20,904 nt of DNA. It comes from Oscillospiraceae bacterium. Its GTDB lineage: Bacteria; Bacillota_A; Clostridia; Oscillospirales; Oscillospiraceae. Made by a program: the position numbers and the translations under genes. The stretch covers positions 1 through 20,904 of the forward strand of contig JAEDOK010000013.1 of the NCBI GenBank assembly GCA_016302005.1, in the 5' to 3' direction. The notes under the pieces are model-generated. The model was not told where the DNA came from, searched no databases, and worked only from the letters and a program-made list of their open reading frames with translations. This document shows, piece by piece, positions 12,824 through 19,683 of this stretch; positions within the stretch are counted from its first letter, which is position 1; every line of letters starts with the position of its first letter.

Positions 12824-14645
12824 AGGTGATCATGCGGAAGAGCATGGAGAGCAGCGCACAAATTGCAACGCCGAACGCCGTTGGAAGAAGCGCCGCAAGC
12901 GCCGTCCATTTTGCGCTGTGCGTCTCCTTGTGAATGGTGAGCAGCGTCGTCGTGCAGGGCCAATGGAAGAGGAAAAACACAATCGTACACGCCGAAAGCT
13001 GCCATGTCCAGCCGTGTTTCATCAGGAGTTCTGCCATCTGTGCGCTCGTCTCGCCGCCGAGTGAGGTTCCCGCCGTGAGGATAATGATAAGGATTGGCAG
13101 CACCAGCTCGTTGGCGGGACTGCCCAATAGAAACGCGAGCAAAATTGCGCCGTTTATGCCGATCACCTGTGCAGGCGTGTCTAACGCTGATGCCATCCAC
13201 TGCAAAAGCGTCGTCTCTCCCACGGACAAATTGGCAAGCAGCCAAATGATCAATCCTGCAGGCGCGGCAACCGCAACTGCTCTGCCCAGCACGAACACGG
13301 TTCGATCCCTTAAGGAGCGCACAAGCACCTGCCCCACCCGCGGGCGGCGGTAGGGCGGCAGTTCCATCACAAAGGAGGACGGCTCCCCTTTCAGTGCCGT
13401 TTTGCTCAGAAGCTTTGACGCTGCAAGGGTCATAAAGACAGAGAGCAAAAGACAAAGCGTCAACAGTCCCGCGCCCAGCAGGGACGAGCCTGTGGAAAAG
13501 CTCAGGCTGAGGAGAAAGATCAGCGCGGGAAAGCGCCCGTTGCAGGGGACAAAGGCATTCGTTAAAACAGCAATCAGGCGTTCGCGCGGCGAGTCAATGA
13601 TACGGCAGCCCGTCACCCCCGCAGCGTTACAGCCAAGCCCCATGCACAAGGTCAGGCATTGCTTCCCGCAGGCGCCCGACCGCCGAAAGCGCTCATCGAG
13701 CAAGAACGCCGCCCGCGGCAGATAACCGAAATCCTCCAGCAGCGTAAACAGCGGGAAAAAGATCGCCATCGGCGGCAGCATGACCGCAACGACCCGCGCC
13801 GCCGTCGCATAGACCCCGTCCAGCAGCGCACCGCGCAACTTCTGCGGCATATGGAGGTACGCCGCGCTCTTGTGCAGCAACTCCCCCAAGCGGTCAAAGC
13901 ACCACTGCAGCCCCTGCGAGGGGTAGTTTGCCCCCTCAATCGTCAGCCAGAATACGCCGAGCAGGAGCAGCACAAGCACAAGATAGCCCCAGACGCGGTG
14001 CAGGAACACAGCATCGAATCGTTCCGTTTTGCTCGGCGCAGAGGGCTTTTTACTTACAACGCACCGCCCTGCGATCTCCTGCGCGCGCAGGACAAACCGC
14101 CGCGCCGCCTCATCCGACGTCTCCCATAGGTCAGCGCTTTCCGCTGCCGGAACAAAACCGTCGCATATTTCCCGCACCTTCTCCTCAAGCGTCTCCAAGC
14201 CCTCACCGTAATCGGCGCTCGTTGCCGCAACGGGTACGCCGAGTTCACGCTCCAACCTGCGAACATCAACCGTAATGTTCGCGCGCCGCGCCTCATCCAT
14301 TAGATTGACGCACACGACCGCGCGGGGCTGCAGCGCCAAAACCTGCAAGGCAAGAATCAAGCTTCGCTCCAAGCAGGTCGCGTCGCAGACGACCACCGTG
14401 CAATCCGCGCCGCCCTCGCGCAAGAATTCCTCCGCGACCTTCTCCTCCGGCGAACGGCTGACGAGCGAATACGCCCCGGGCAGATCGACAATTTGGTATT
14501 CCCTGCCCTTATATTGATACCGCCCCTGTGCCAGCTCAACGGTCTTGCCGCACCAATTTCCCGTATGCTGATCCAGCCCCGTCAGGGCGTTAAATAATGT
14601 ACTTTTCCCGACATTCGGGTTGCCCGCAAGGGCGATCAGACACAT
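12822..14645 (-). CDS. feoB: Ferrous iron transport protein B (second, divergent copy)
   Basis: A 607-residue FeoB. The G domain has G1 GNPNVGKST (8-16), switch region CGKTV, G3 DLPG (54-57), G4 NLMD (114-117) and G5 ATSADYGEG (about 141-149). The membrane gates read GLGCNAAGVTGCRI and FVPCNGRFP, unlike GCTVPAVMATRTL and CSAKIPIY of the first copy, so the two belong to different FeoB subclasses. It is 61 residues shorter and has no Cys-rich mini-gene behind it. The frame is open well upstream, but the ATG at 14643-14645 gives the standard start of the G domain. It overlaps the end of feoA by 10 bases. A different iron range, regulation or metal is possible but unproven. Confidence 0.95.
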   Translation of the reverse strand: MCLIALAGNPNVGKSTLFNALTGLDQHTGNWCGKTVELAQGRYQYKGREYQIVDLPGAYSLVSRSPEEKVAEEFLREGGADCTVVVCDATCLERSLILALQVLALQPRAVVCVNLMDEARRANITVDVRRLERELGVPVAATSADYGEGLETLEEKVREICDGFVPAAESADLWETSDEAARRFVLRAQEIAGRCVVSKKPSAPSKTERFDAVFLHRVWGYLVLVLLLLGVFWLTIEGANYPSQGLQWCFDRLGELLHKSAAYLHMPQKLRGALLDGVYATAARVVAVMLPPMAIFFPLFTLLEDFGYLPRAAFLLDERFRRSGACGKQCLTLCMGLGCNAAGVTGCRIIDSPRERLIAVLTNAFVPCNGRFPALIFLLSLSFSTGSSLLGAGLLTLCLLLSVFMTLAASKLLSKTALKGEPSSFVMELPPYRRPRVGQVLVRSLRDRTVFVLGRAVAVAAPAGLIIWLLANLSVGETTLLQWMASALDTPAQVIGINGAILLAFLLGSPANELVLPILIIILTAGTSLGGETSAQMAELLMKHGWTWQLSACTIVFFLFHWPCTTTLLTIHKETHSAKWTALAALLPTAFGVAICALLSMLFRMIT

Positions 14646-14875
14646 TCGTCCGCCTCCACACGGATGCGTCCGCTGTCCGCCGTCCGCAGCGCCAAGAGCG
14701 TGCCTCGAACGCGGTAAAGCATCGGGCTTCCCGCCGGACTGATGCGCAGACAGCGCACCTGTGTCCCCTCGATCAACCCAAAATCCAAGAGCCTCCTGCG
14801 AAGCTCTCCCGTCAGCCCCAGCGAGGTAACCCGGGCGCTCTGCCCCTCGCAAAGACGGTTCATCGTCGTTTCCAT
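14636..14875 (-). CDS. feoA: Ferrous iron transport protein A (second copy)
   Basis: A 79-residue FeoA/SH3-like protein starting METTMNRLCEGQSARV, with LLDFGLIEGTQVRCLR and SPAGSPMLYRVRGTLLALR, the family's core and C-terminal strand pattern. It is less typical than the first copy: Met-Gly-Asp-Pro is replaced by Ala-Gly-Ser-Pro and the R-G-Y-E motif by R-G-T-L. An AAGGAGG ribosome binding site lies 7 bases before the ATG at 14873-14875. The frame stays open upstream, but that part runs through the promoter region and into the divergent ATPase gene. Its stop overlaps the start of the second feoB by 10 bases, so the two are coupled. Confidence 0.9.
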   Translation of the reverse strand: METTMNRLCEGQSARVTSLGLTGELRRRLLDFGLIEGTQVRCLRISPAGSPMLYRVRGTLLALRTADSGRIRVEADECV

Positions 14876-14926
14876 ACGAAACCCTCCTTCGTCCAAGCGC
14901 CAACCTACGGACGCTTGCTGATACAG

Positions 14927-14955
14927 TCTATACGAGAAAAGGTTTCTTTGTGCAA
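14927..14955 (-). promoter_or_regulatory. Possible promoter of the second feo operon
   Basis: On the minus strand -35 TTGCAC (14955-14950), a 17-base spacer and -10 TATAGA (14932-14927). Both boxes are weak. The AAGTTA/TAACTT palindrome of the first feo operon is absent. I saw no convincing plus-strand promoter for the divergent ATPase gene in the same interval. Confidence 0.35.
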
Positions 14956-15007
14956 GGCGCACATTTCTTTCCATGTGTGCATAAAACATAGGGAAGGAGG
15001 CTGATGT

Positions 15008-16060
15008 ATGGAATCTGTTTTTTATCTCGGCGCGTGTTCGCCGCAGGGGTTCACCTCGCATTATGACTCTCTGCTGCATGAGGGGTTGCAGCTCAATGTG
15101 ATCAAGGGCGGCTCCGGCTGCGGGAAATCGACCTTTATGCGCAGCATCGCCAAAGCCGCGCAGGCGCGTGGACTGACTGCTTCTTATATTCTCTGCTCGT
15201 CTGACCCGGATTCGCTCGACGGCGTGATCCTGCCCGAATTGGCTGTTGGTTTTGTGGACGGCACAGCGCCCCATGTGCTCGAGCCGAGTCTTTGCGGCGG
15301 AACAATGAATTATATCAATTTCGGCGAATTCTATGACCGCGAGGCGATGGCGCCGAACGAAGCGGAAATTCGCTCCGCGCAAAAAGTCAACGCGGCGCAG
15401 TATCCCCATGTGACCGCCTGCCTTGCCGCTGCCGACAAGCTCATAGGCGGCATCCGCGCCGTCACGGAGGCAAGGGCGTACAACGAGGAGACGGGTGCGC
15501 TGGCGGAGTGCTTTGCGCTTTCGGCAATCAAGCCTGTCGGAAGAGAGCCGCGCACGATCAAACGCTTTCTGACCGCAGTCACGCCGAAGGGGCTACGCTA
15601 CTGCACGCAGACACCGGCAGCCTTGTGTGAACGGGTGTACGTTTTGCGGGACAATTACTTTCTTGCACCGCGCCTGCTTGCGCGTCTGCTTGAAACGGCA
15701 CAGGCATATGGGCATGAATGCATTGTCTGCTACTCTCCCCTTGTGCCCGACGGTGCGCCGACACATCTGCTGATCCCGACAGCAAACACGGCTTTCATCA
15801 GCGAAACGCGTGACTTTCCCTATGACGGGCAGAGCTTCTGCCGCATCGACCTTGACTCCACGCTGCCACCATCCGCACGCCGAGAGCTGGAATTTTATGT
15901 CAAGACGATCTCCTCGCTTTTGTATCAATCGGTTGCACATCTGCGGGAGGCAAAGCGTATGCATGACCGCATTGAGCAGCTGTGTCACCCCTTTGTGGAT
16001 TTCGACGCGGTCGACGCACTGACCGAACGGACGATATTCGAGCTGTTCGGCGAAAATTAA
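15008..16060 (+). CDS. PRK06851-like P-loop ATPase with a decayed second repeat
   Basis: A 350-residue cytoplasmic ATPase resembling the PRK06851 family of Clostridia and Bacilli, whose function is unknown. Repeat 1 (about 5-185) starts LGACSPQGFTSHYDSL and has Walker A GGSGCGKST (34-42), then SYILCSSDPDSLDGVILPE. Repeat 2 (about 187-340) starts LTAVTPKGLRY and has VYVLRDNYFLAPRLLARLLE where the P-loop should be, then CIVCYSPLVPDGAPTHLLIP. The spacing matches repeat 1, but the second P-loop has lost its glycines, Lys and Ser/Thr. The family usually has two P-loops, so this member probably keeps one active site. An AAGGAGG site lies 8 bases before the ATG. It stands alone, divergent from the second feo operon. 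Confidence 0.75.
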   Translation: MESVFYLGACSPQGFTSHYDSLLHEGLQLNVIKGGSGCGKSTFMRSIAKAAQARGLTASYILCSSDPDSLDGVILPELAVGFVDGTAPHVLEPSLCGGTMNYINFGEFYDREAMAPNEAEIRSAQKVNAAQYPHVTACLAAADKLIGGIRAVTEARAYNEETGALAECFALSAIKPVGREPRTIKRFLTAVTPKGLRYCTQTPAALCERVYVLRDNYFLAPRLLARLLETAQAYGHECIVCYSPLVPDGAPTHLLIPTANTAFISETRDFPYDGQSFCRIDLDSTLPPSARRELEFYVKTISSLLYQSVAHLREAKRMHDRIEQLCHPFVDFDAVDALTERTIFELFGEN

Positions 16061-16071
16061 GCCGTTTTTTT
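16048..16071 (+). terminator. Weak terminator at the end of the ATPase gene
   Basis: CGGC (16048-16051) and GCCG (16061-16064) enclose the stop codon and are followed by seven T. The stem is only 4 bp, so efficiency is doubtful, but the T-tract is good. Confidence 0.4.
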
Positions 16072-16094
16072 CTCAGAATTCGTCGAATTTGCCG

Positions 16095-16123
16095 TTGTTT
16101 TTTGCGCCCTGCGGTGATAAGAT
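16095..16123 (+). promoter_or_regulatory. Possible promoter of the PII-like/antiporter operon
   Basis: -35 TTGTTT (16095-16100), a 17-base spacer and -10 TAAGAT (16118-16123). Matches are moderate. A GGGAGG ribosome binding site and the ATG at 16156 follow. Confidence 0.5.
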
Positions 16124-16155
16124 AGGTGCGCAAAAAAGAATGGGAGGTTTTTTCG

Positions 16156-16497
16156 ATGAAGCTTTTGGTAATCGTACTGAACAAGGTCGAATGTCTTGAC
16201 AAGCTGCTGACCTCATTCGGCAAAAATCACATTCCCGGCGCGACTATCCTCGACAGCAGAGGCATGGCGCAGGAGCTGGGCGAGCATGACGAGCTGCGTT
16301 TCCTTGGCTCACTGCGGCTTTTGATGAATCCGGCGCATAAGGAAAACAAGACGATTTTTATGGTCGTACCCGATGATAAGGTAGATACCATCTCCGGCAT
16401 TGTCAACAAGGTCACGGGGGGACTTAACAAGCCGGACACGGGCATTCTCTTTACCGTACCGATTGACCGCGTAGAGGGGATGGCACAGACACTATGA
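16156..16497 (+). CDS. PII-like signalling protein
   Basis: A 113-residue soluble protein with the PII-like beta-alpha-beta-beta-alpha-beta pattern: KLLVIVLNKVECLDKLLTSF, GATILDSRGMAQEL, KTIFMVVPDDKVDTISGIVNKV, GILFTVPIDRVEGM. The canonical long T-loop with its uridylylated Tyr is absent; the segment between strands 2 and 3 is short (LLMNPAHKENK), so it is a PII-like protein, not GlnB/GlnK. Proteins of this group usually sit beside a transporter and bind a nucleotide to adjust it. Here the stop overlaps the antiporter start (ATGA), implying coupled translation and probably a direct regulator of that antiporter. The ATG at 16156 was chosen for its GGGAGG site 8 bases upstream. The ligand is unknown. 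Confidence 0.72.
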   Translation: MKLLVIVLNKVECLDKLLTSFGKNHIPGATILDSRGMAQELGEHDELRFLGSLRLLMNPAHKENKTIFMVVPDDKVDTISGIVNKVTGGLNKPDTGILFTVPIDRVEGMAQTL

Positions 16498-17666
16498 TGC
16501 TCAATACCTTAACCGATCTTGCAATTATGCTCTTCGCCGGAATGTTCTGCGGACGCATGGCGAAGCACATCCGCCTGCCGAATGTGACCGGCTATCTGGT
16601 CGCGGGACTCTTGATCGGACCGAGCGTGTTTGGTCTGCTCTCCGACGGTTTTCTTGATACAATCGGCATCATCTCGGATGTTGCCCTCGGCTTTATCGCC
16701 TTTTCCATCGGCAATGAATTCAAGCTCACTTATTTTAAGCGCGTCGGAACCGCACCGATTGTGATCGCCTGCTTTGAATCACTGTTTGCGGTGCTGTTCG
16801 TGGTGCTTGGGCTGATTGTCTCCGGGCAGAGCGTAGCGTTTTCGCTGGTTCTCGGCGCGATTGCAGCCGCGACGGCTCCTGCCGCTACCATCATGGTCAT
16901 CAAGCAGTACCGCGCGAAGGGTCCCGTCACGGAATCACTGCTCTCCGTTGTCGCCATCGACGACGCAACAGCACTGTTGCTGTTCTCTCTCGCCGTTGCC
17001 GTCGCGCAGGCGATCGCGGGCACTTCCTCCTCGTTCGGTGCTTCCCTGCTCTCTCCGCTGAAGGAGATTGGCGGCGCACTCGTGGTCGGCGCGGCACTCG
17101 GCTTTATTTTCCTGATTCCGCTCCGCTTTTTCAAAAAAGCAGGCAACCGCCTTTCCTTGATCGTCGGATTTATCTTCGCCGGTTTGGGCATTTCCCAATG
17201 GCTTGGTTTGTCAAATCTGCTTTTGTGCATGGCAATGGGCGCGGTGCTTGCCAACTTCTCCTCGGATATTGATAAACTGATGGATATCTGCGACAGCGTG
17301 ACGCCGCCGATCTTTATGCTTTTCTTTGTCGCCTCGGGCGCGGATCTGAAGCTCTCCGTGCTGCCGACGGTCGGTGTGATCGGCGTCATTTACATCCTTC
17401 TGCGCGTGGTCGGCAAGATCTTCGGCGCGGGGCTGGGCGGTATCGTCTGCAAATGTGATAAGACCGTGCGCAAATTCCTCGGTCCGTGCTTGCTCCCGCA
17501 AGCGGGCGTCGCCATCGGTCTTTCCCTGGCAGCCGGTGAGGTCGTCCCGGAGCATGCGCCGCAGATTCGTGCGGTCATTCTCTGCGGCACGCTCATCTAC
17601 GAGCTGTTCGGGCCTGCCGTTACGAAGCTCTCCCTGAAAAAAGCAGGCGAGATCAGCGGGAAATAG
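16494..17666 (+). CDS. CPA2-family cation/proton antiporter (Kef/NapA type)
   Basis: A 390-residue protein with about 12 membrane helices and no soluble C-terminal RCK/TrkA-N domain, so it is only the membrane part of a Kef-like system. VTGYLVAGLLIGPSVFGLL (31-49) is the classical CPA2 start. GAIAAATAPAATIMVI (121-136) is the unwound helix. VVAIDDATALLLFS has the Asp pair D156-D157, the mark of electrogenic 2H+/1Na+ exchangers of the NapA type, as opposed to the Asn-Asp of NhaP. Na+ or K+ as substrate is inference. It overlaps the PII-like gene by 4 bases; the first ATG is used here, with a second directly after it. The usual RCK regulator seems to be replaced by the PII-like protein. Confidence 0.88.
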   Translation: MMLNTLTDLAIMLFAGMFCGRMAKHIRLPNVTGYLVAGLLIGPSVFGLLSDGFLDTIGIISDVALGFIAFSIGNEFKLTYFKRVGTAPIVIACFESLFAVLFVVLGLIVSGQSVAFSLVLGAIAAATAPAATIMVIKQYRAKGPVTESLLSVVAIDDATALLLFSLAVAVAQAIAGTSSSFGASLLSPLKEIGGALVVGAALGFIFLIPLRFFKKAGNRLSLIVGFIFAGLGISQWLGLSNLLLCMAMGAVLANFSSDIDKLMDICDSVTPPIFMLFFVASGADLKLSVLPTVGVIGVIYILLRVVGKIFGAGLGGIVCKCDKTVRKFLGPCLLPQAGVAIGLSLAAGEVVPEHAPQIRAVILCGTLIYELFGPAVTKLSLKKAGEISGK

Positions 17667-17689
17667 CGATCGAACTTCAATCAACAATC

Positions 17690-17717
17690 GTAGGGCGGGG
17701 ACATGTCCCCGCCCTAC
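17690..17717. repeat. Dispersed palindromic repeat, copy 2 (perfect)
   Basis: A perfect 28-bp palindrome made of GTAGGGCGGGGACA and its reverse complement. It is the second copy of the element at 6099-6126 and again lies between the ends of convergent genes. Confidence 0.85.
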
Positions 17718-17751
17718 AAAGAGCAATCTTTTTCTCTGTGCTTTTTCGAAA

Positions 17752-17792
17752 AAAAATCCGAGCAGACTTCCCTACGGTCTGCTCGGATTTTT
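17752..17792. terminator. Bidirectional terminator between the antiporter gene and upp
   Basis: Arms AAAAATCCGAGCAGAC (17752-17767) and GTCTGCTCGGATTTTT (17777-17792) pair perfectly over 16 bp with a 9-base loop. T-runs are available in both directions, and it lies between converging genes. Confidence 0.92.
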
Positions 17793-17800
17793 GCTTTCCT

Positions 17801-18433
17801 TTACTTTGTGCCGAAAATGCGGTCGCCGCAGTCGCCTAAGCCGGGGACGATATAGGCGTTTTCATTCAGCTTCTCGTCCACCGCCGTAACAATGATGTCA
17901 ATATCGGGATGGGCTTCGGACACTGCTTTAATCCCCTCGGGCGCGGCAATGATATCCATCAGCGTGATGAATTTGCAGCCGTACTCGTTTTTGAGGATGT
18001 CGATTGCCGCAATGGCGCTGCCGCCCGTTGCCAGCATCGGGTCAACGATGAACACCTGCCGTTCGGAGATATCCGGCGGCATTTTGCAATAATACTTCAC
18101 GGGTTCGTGCGTCTCGGGATCGCGGAACAGTCCGATATGACCGACTTTTGCCGAGGGGATCAGCGAGATCATGTTATCGACCATGCCCAGCCCGGCGCGG
18201 AGGATCGGCACGATCGCCAGCTTTTTGCCCGCAAGCACATGCACCTTCGCCGTTGCGACCGGGGTCTCGATCTCAACTTCCTTCGTGGGGAGGTTGCGCG
18301 TTGCCTCATAGCACATCAGCGCGGCGATCTCTCCGACGATCTCACGGAACTCTTTCACGCCCGTGTTCTTGTCGCGAAGGATCGACAGCTTGTGCTGAAG
18401 CAGAGGATGTTCCAAAACCTGTACTTTTCCCAT
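17801..18433 (-). CDS. upp: Uracil phosphoribosyltransferase
   Basis: A 210-residue pyrimidine salvage enzyme converting uracil and PRPP to UMP. It starts [20 protein letters not shown] and shows [11 protein letters not shown] (76-86), FRDPET, the PRPP loop [14 protein letters not shown] (127-140) and the uracil-binding C-terminus [14 protein letters not shown]. Length is typical. It is the last gene of a tsaE-tsaB-upp operon; its ATG overlaps the tsaB stop by one base (TAATG), with an AAAGGAGAAG site inside the end of tsaB. Linkage to tRNA-modification genes is operon convenience; I infer no functional tie. Confidence 0.97.
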   Translation of the reverse strand: MGKVQVLEHPLLQHKLSILRDKNTGVKEFREIVGEIAALMCYEATRNLPTKEVEIETPVATAKVHVLAGKKLAIVPILRAGLGMVDNMISLIPSAKVGHIGLFRDPETHEPVKYYCKMPPDISERQVFIVDPMLATGGSAIAAIDILKNEYGCKFITLMDIIAAPEGIKAVSEAHPDIDIIVTAVDEKLNENAYIVPGLGDCGDRIFGTK

Positions 18434-19149
18434 TATGCTTCTCCTTTGCTCTTTAGCAGCCTCTCGTTGCGCTCGCGCTCTGCCTGCGAAAGCCGCAGGT
18501 AATTCGGAACCAGCGCCGCGCCGTCAAAGTCCGCCCCCAACAGGAGCAGCCGACGCGCTGCCAGCGCCACGCCAGAGGCACGCTGCATCACGATATGCTC
18601 CGGCGCAAGAATGCAGCCGGATAAATCCTTGCCGATGGTATTATAGCACAAGTGTGCCCCGTCGCCAACCATTATTTTCGGCTTTTTTTCATTTTTCAGC
18701 GCCTGCGCCAATTCCTCGAGCGAAATCGCCCGATCCTCTGTCAGCCGCGTCAGGCTTCCGCCCTCGCAGGAGAACAGCGCGTTATAGACCTGCTCCCGTC
18801 TGGCATCCATCGCGCAGCACACAATGCCCTCAAACAGCCGCGCCTGCTGCGCCATGGCTTCCAGTGTTGAAACGCCGACACAGGGAAGCTCGCGCCCCCA
18901 TGCAAAGCCCTTTGCTGCCGCCGTACCGATGCGCACTCCCGTAAAGCTGCCGGGGCCCGCTGCGCAGGCAACGGCGGTGATGTCCTGCGCGGTCAGTTCG
19001 CAGACGGCAAGCAAATCCTCCGCCAGCTTCATCAGCGTGCGGCTGTGAGTTTGACCGCAATTTAAATAGCTCTCTCCGAGAAGCTTATCCTCCTCCAAGA
19101 TCGCGACTGACGCCGCTTTCGCGGAGGTTTCAAAGGCTAAGATCCGCAT
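18433..19149 (-). CDS. tsaB: tRNA threonylcarbamoyladenosine biosynthesis protein TsaB
   Basis: A 238-residue ASKHA-fold protein that partners TsaD and TsaE to make t6A at position 37 of ANN-decoding tRNAs. It starts [18 protein letters not shown] and has the family motif [19 protein letters not shown] (63-81), then [12 protein letters not shown] and [15 protein letters not shown]. The ATG at 19147-19149 has an AGGGAGG site 7 bases upstream; the longer open frame runs antiphase through tsaE and is not coding. It overlaps the end of tsaE by 20 bases and upp by one base. tsaD, often nearby, is not in the window. Confidence 0.95.
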   Translation of the reverse strand: MRILAFETSAKAASVAILEEDKLLGESYLNCGQTHSRTLMKLAEDLLAVCELTAQDITAVACAAGPGSFTGVRIGTAAAKGFAWGRELPCVGVSTLEAMAQQARLFEGIVCCAMDARREQVYNALFSCEGGSLTRLTEDRAISLEELAQALKNEKKPKIMVGDGAHLCYNTIGKDLSGCILAPEHIVMQRASGVALAARRLLLLGADFDGAALVPNYLRLSQAERERNERLLKSKGEA

Positions 19150-19567
19150 GATCTGTCCTCCCTTCAATCGTGATCCGTCTGGTTTCATCATCCGTCTTTT
19201 CAATCGAAACGGTAATGGCGTCCTCCATTGCGTCGCGGACATTCTCGCTCCACTCCACGGCGCACACACCGCCACGCAAAAGGTAGTCCTCCCAGCCGAT
19301 ATCAAACAGCTCGTCGCTCGAGCCGAGGCGGTACATGTCAAAATGGAACAGCGGAAGTCTGCCGCCCGTATATTCGTTGACGATGGTATAGGTCGGGCTG
19401 GTGACCCGCATGGAAATCCCCAAGCCGCGCGCAAGCCCTCTTGTAAACGCGGTTTTTCCCGCGCCGAGGTCGCCGAGATAGGCGATGACCTCGCCGCCGC
19501 GCAGCGATTTGCCGAGTCGTTCCCCTAAACGCTCTGTCTCCTCTGGGCTTTTGGTGATAAATTGCAT
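19130..19567 (-). CDS. tsaE: tRNA threonylcarbamoyladenosine biosynthesis ATPase TsaE
   Basis: A 145-residue P-loop ATPase of the t6A complex. It has Walker A GDLGAGKT (32-39), the SPTYTIVNEY segment and FHFDMYRLGSSDELFDIGWEDYL, all typical of TsaE, followed by VEWSENV near the C-terminus. Length is normal. It has an AAAGGAAGTGA ribosome binding site and its own promoter 23 bases upstream, and leads the tsaE-tsaB-upp operon. The C-terminal 7 codons overlap the start of tsaB. Confidence 0.96.
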   Translation of the reverse strand: MQFITKSPEETERLGERLGKSLRGGEVIAYLGDLGAGKTAFTRGLARGLGISMRVTSPTYTIVNEYTGGRLPLFHFDMYRLGSSDELFDIGWEDYLLRGGVCAVEWSENVRDAMEDAITVSIEKTDDETRRITIEGRTDHADLSL

Positions 19568-19589
19568 TCACGTCACTTCCTTTTCAAAT

Positions 19590-19618
19590 ATTCTACCACA
19601 TAACCGCATTTTTTGCAA
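19590..19618 (-). promoter_or_regulatory. Sigma-A promoter of tsaE-tsaB-upp
   Basis: On the minus strand -35 TTGCAA (19618-19613), a 17-base spacer and -10 TAGAAT (19595-19590). The start near 19583 gives a very short leader. Confidence 0.75.
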
Positions 19619-19633
19619 AAACAACTTTTCCTG

Positions 19634-19662
19634 TTTACAGATTCGCGGTTTAATGATAAAAT
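19634..19662 (+). promoter_or_regulatory. Sigma-A promoter of the rodA-like gene
   Basis: -35 TTTACA (19634-19639), a 17-base spacer and -10 TAAAAT (19657-19662). The -35 lies 15 bases from that of the divergent tsaE promoter. Confidence 0.78.
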
Positions 19663-19683
19663 AACGCGGAAGGAGGTGTGCGC

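Noticed and set aside
12631..13455. A 274-residue minus-strand frame across the end of the second feoB
   Set aside because: It is out of frame with feoB and only extends into the gene-free interval by chance; no motif.
14646..14903. An 86-residue N-terminal extension of the second FeoB
   Set aside because: It lies within feoA in another frame; FeoB homology begins exactly at the ATG at 14643-14645.
16730..17389. A 219-residue minus-strand frame opposite the antiporter gene
   Set aside because: Antisense shadow; Ser/Thr/Pro/Ala-rich with no membrane or enzyme motif.
19150..19434. A 95-residue N-terminal extension of TsaB
   Set aside because: It lies within tsaE in another frame; the canonical TsaB start MRILAFETS has its own ribosome binding site.
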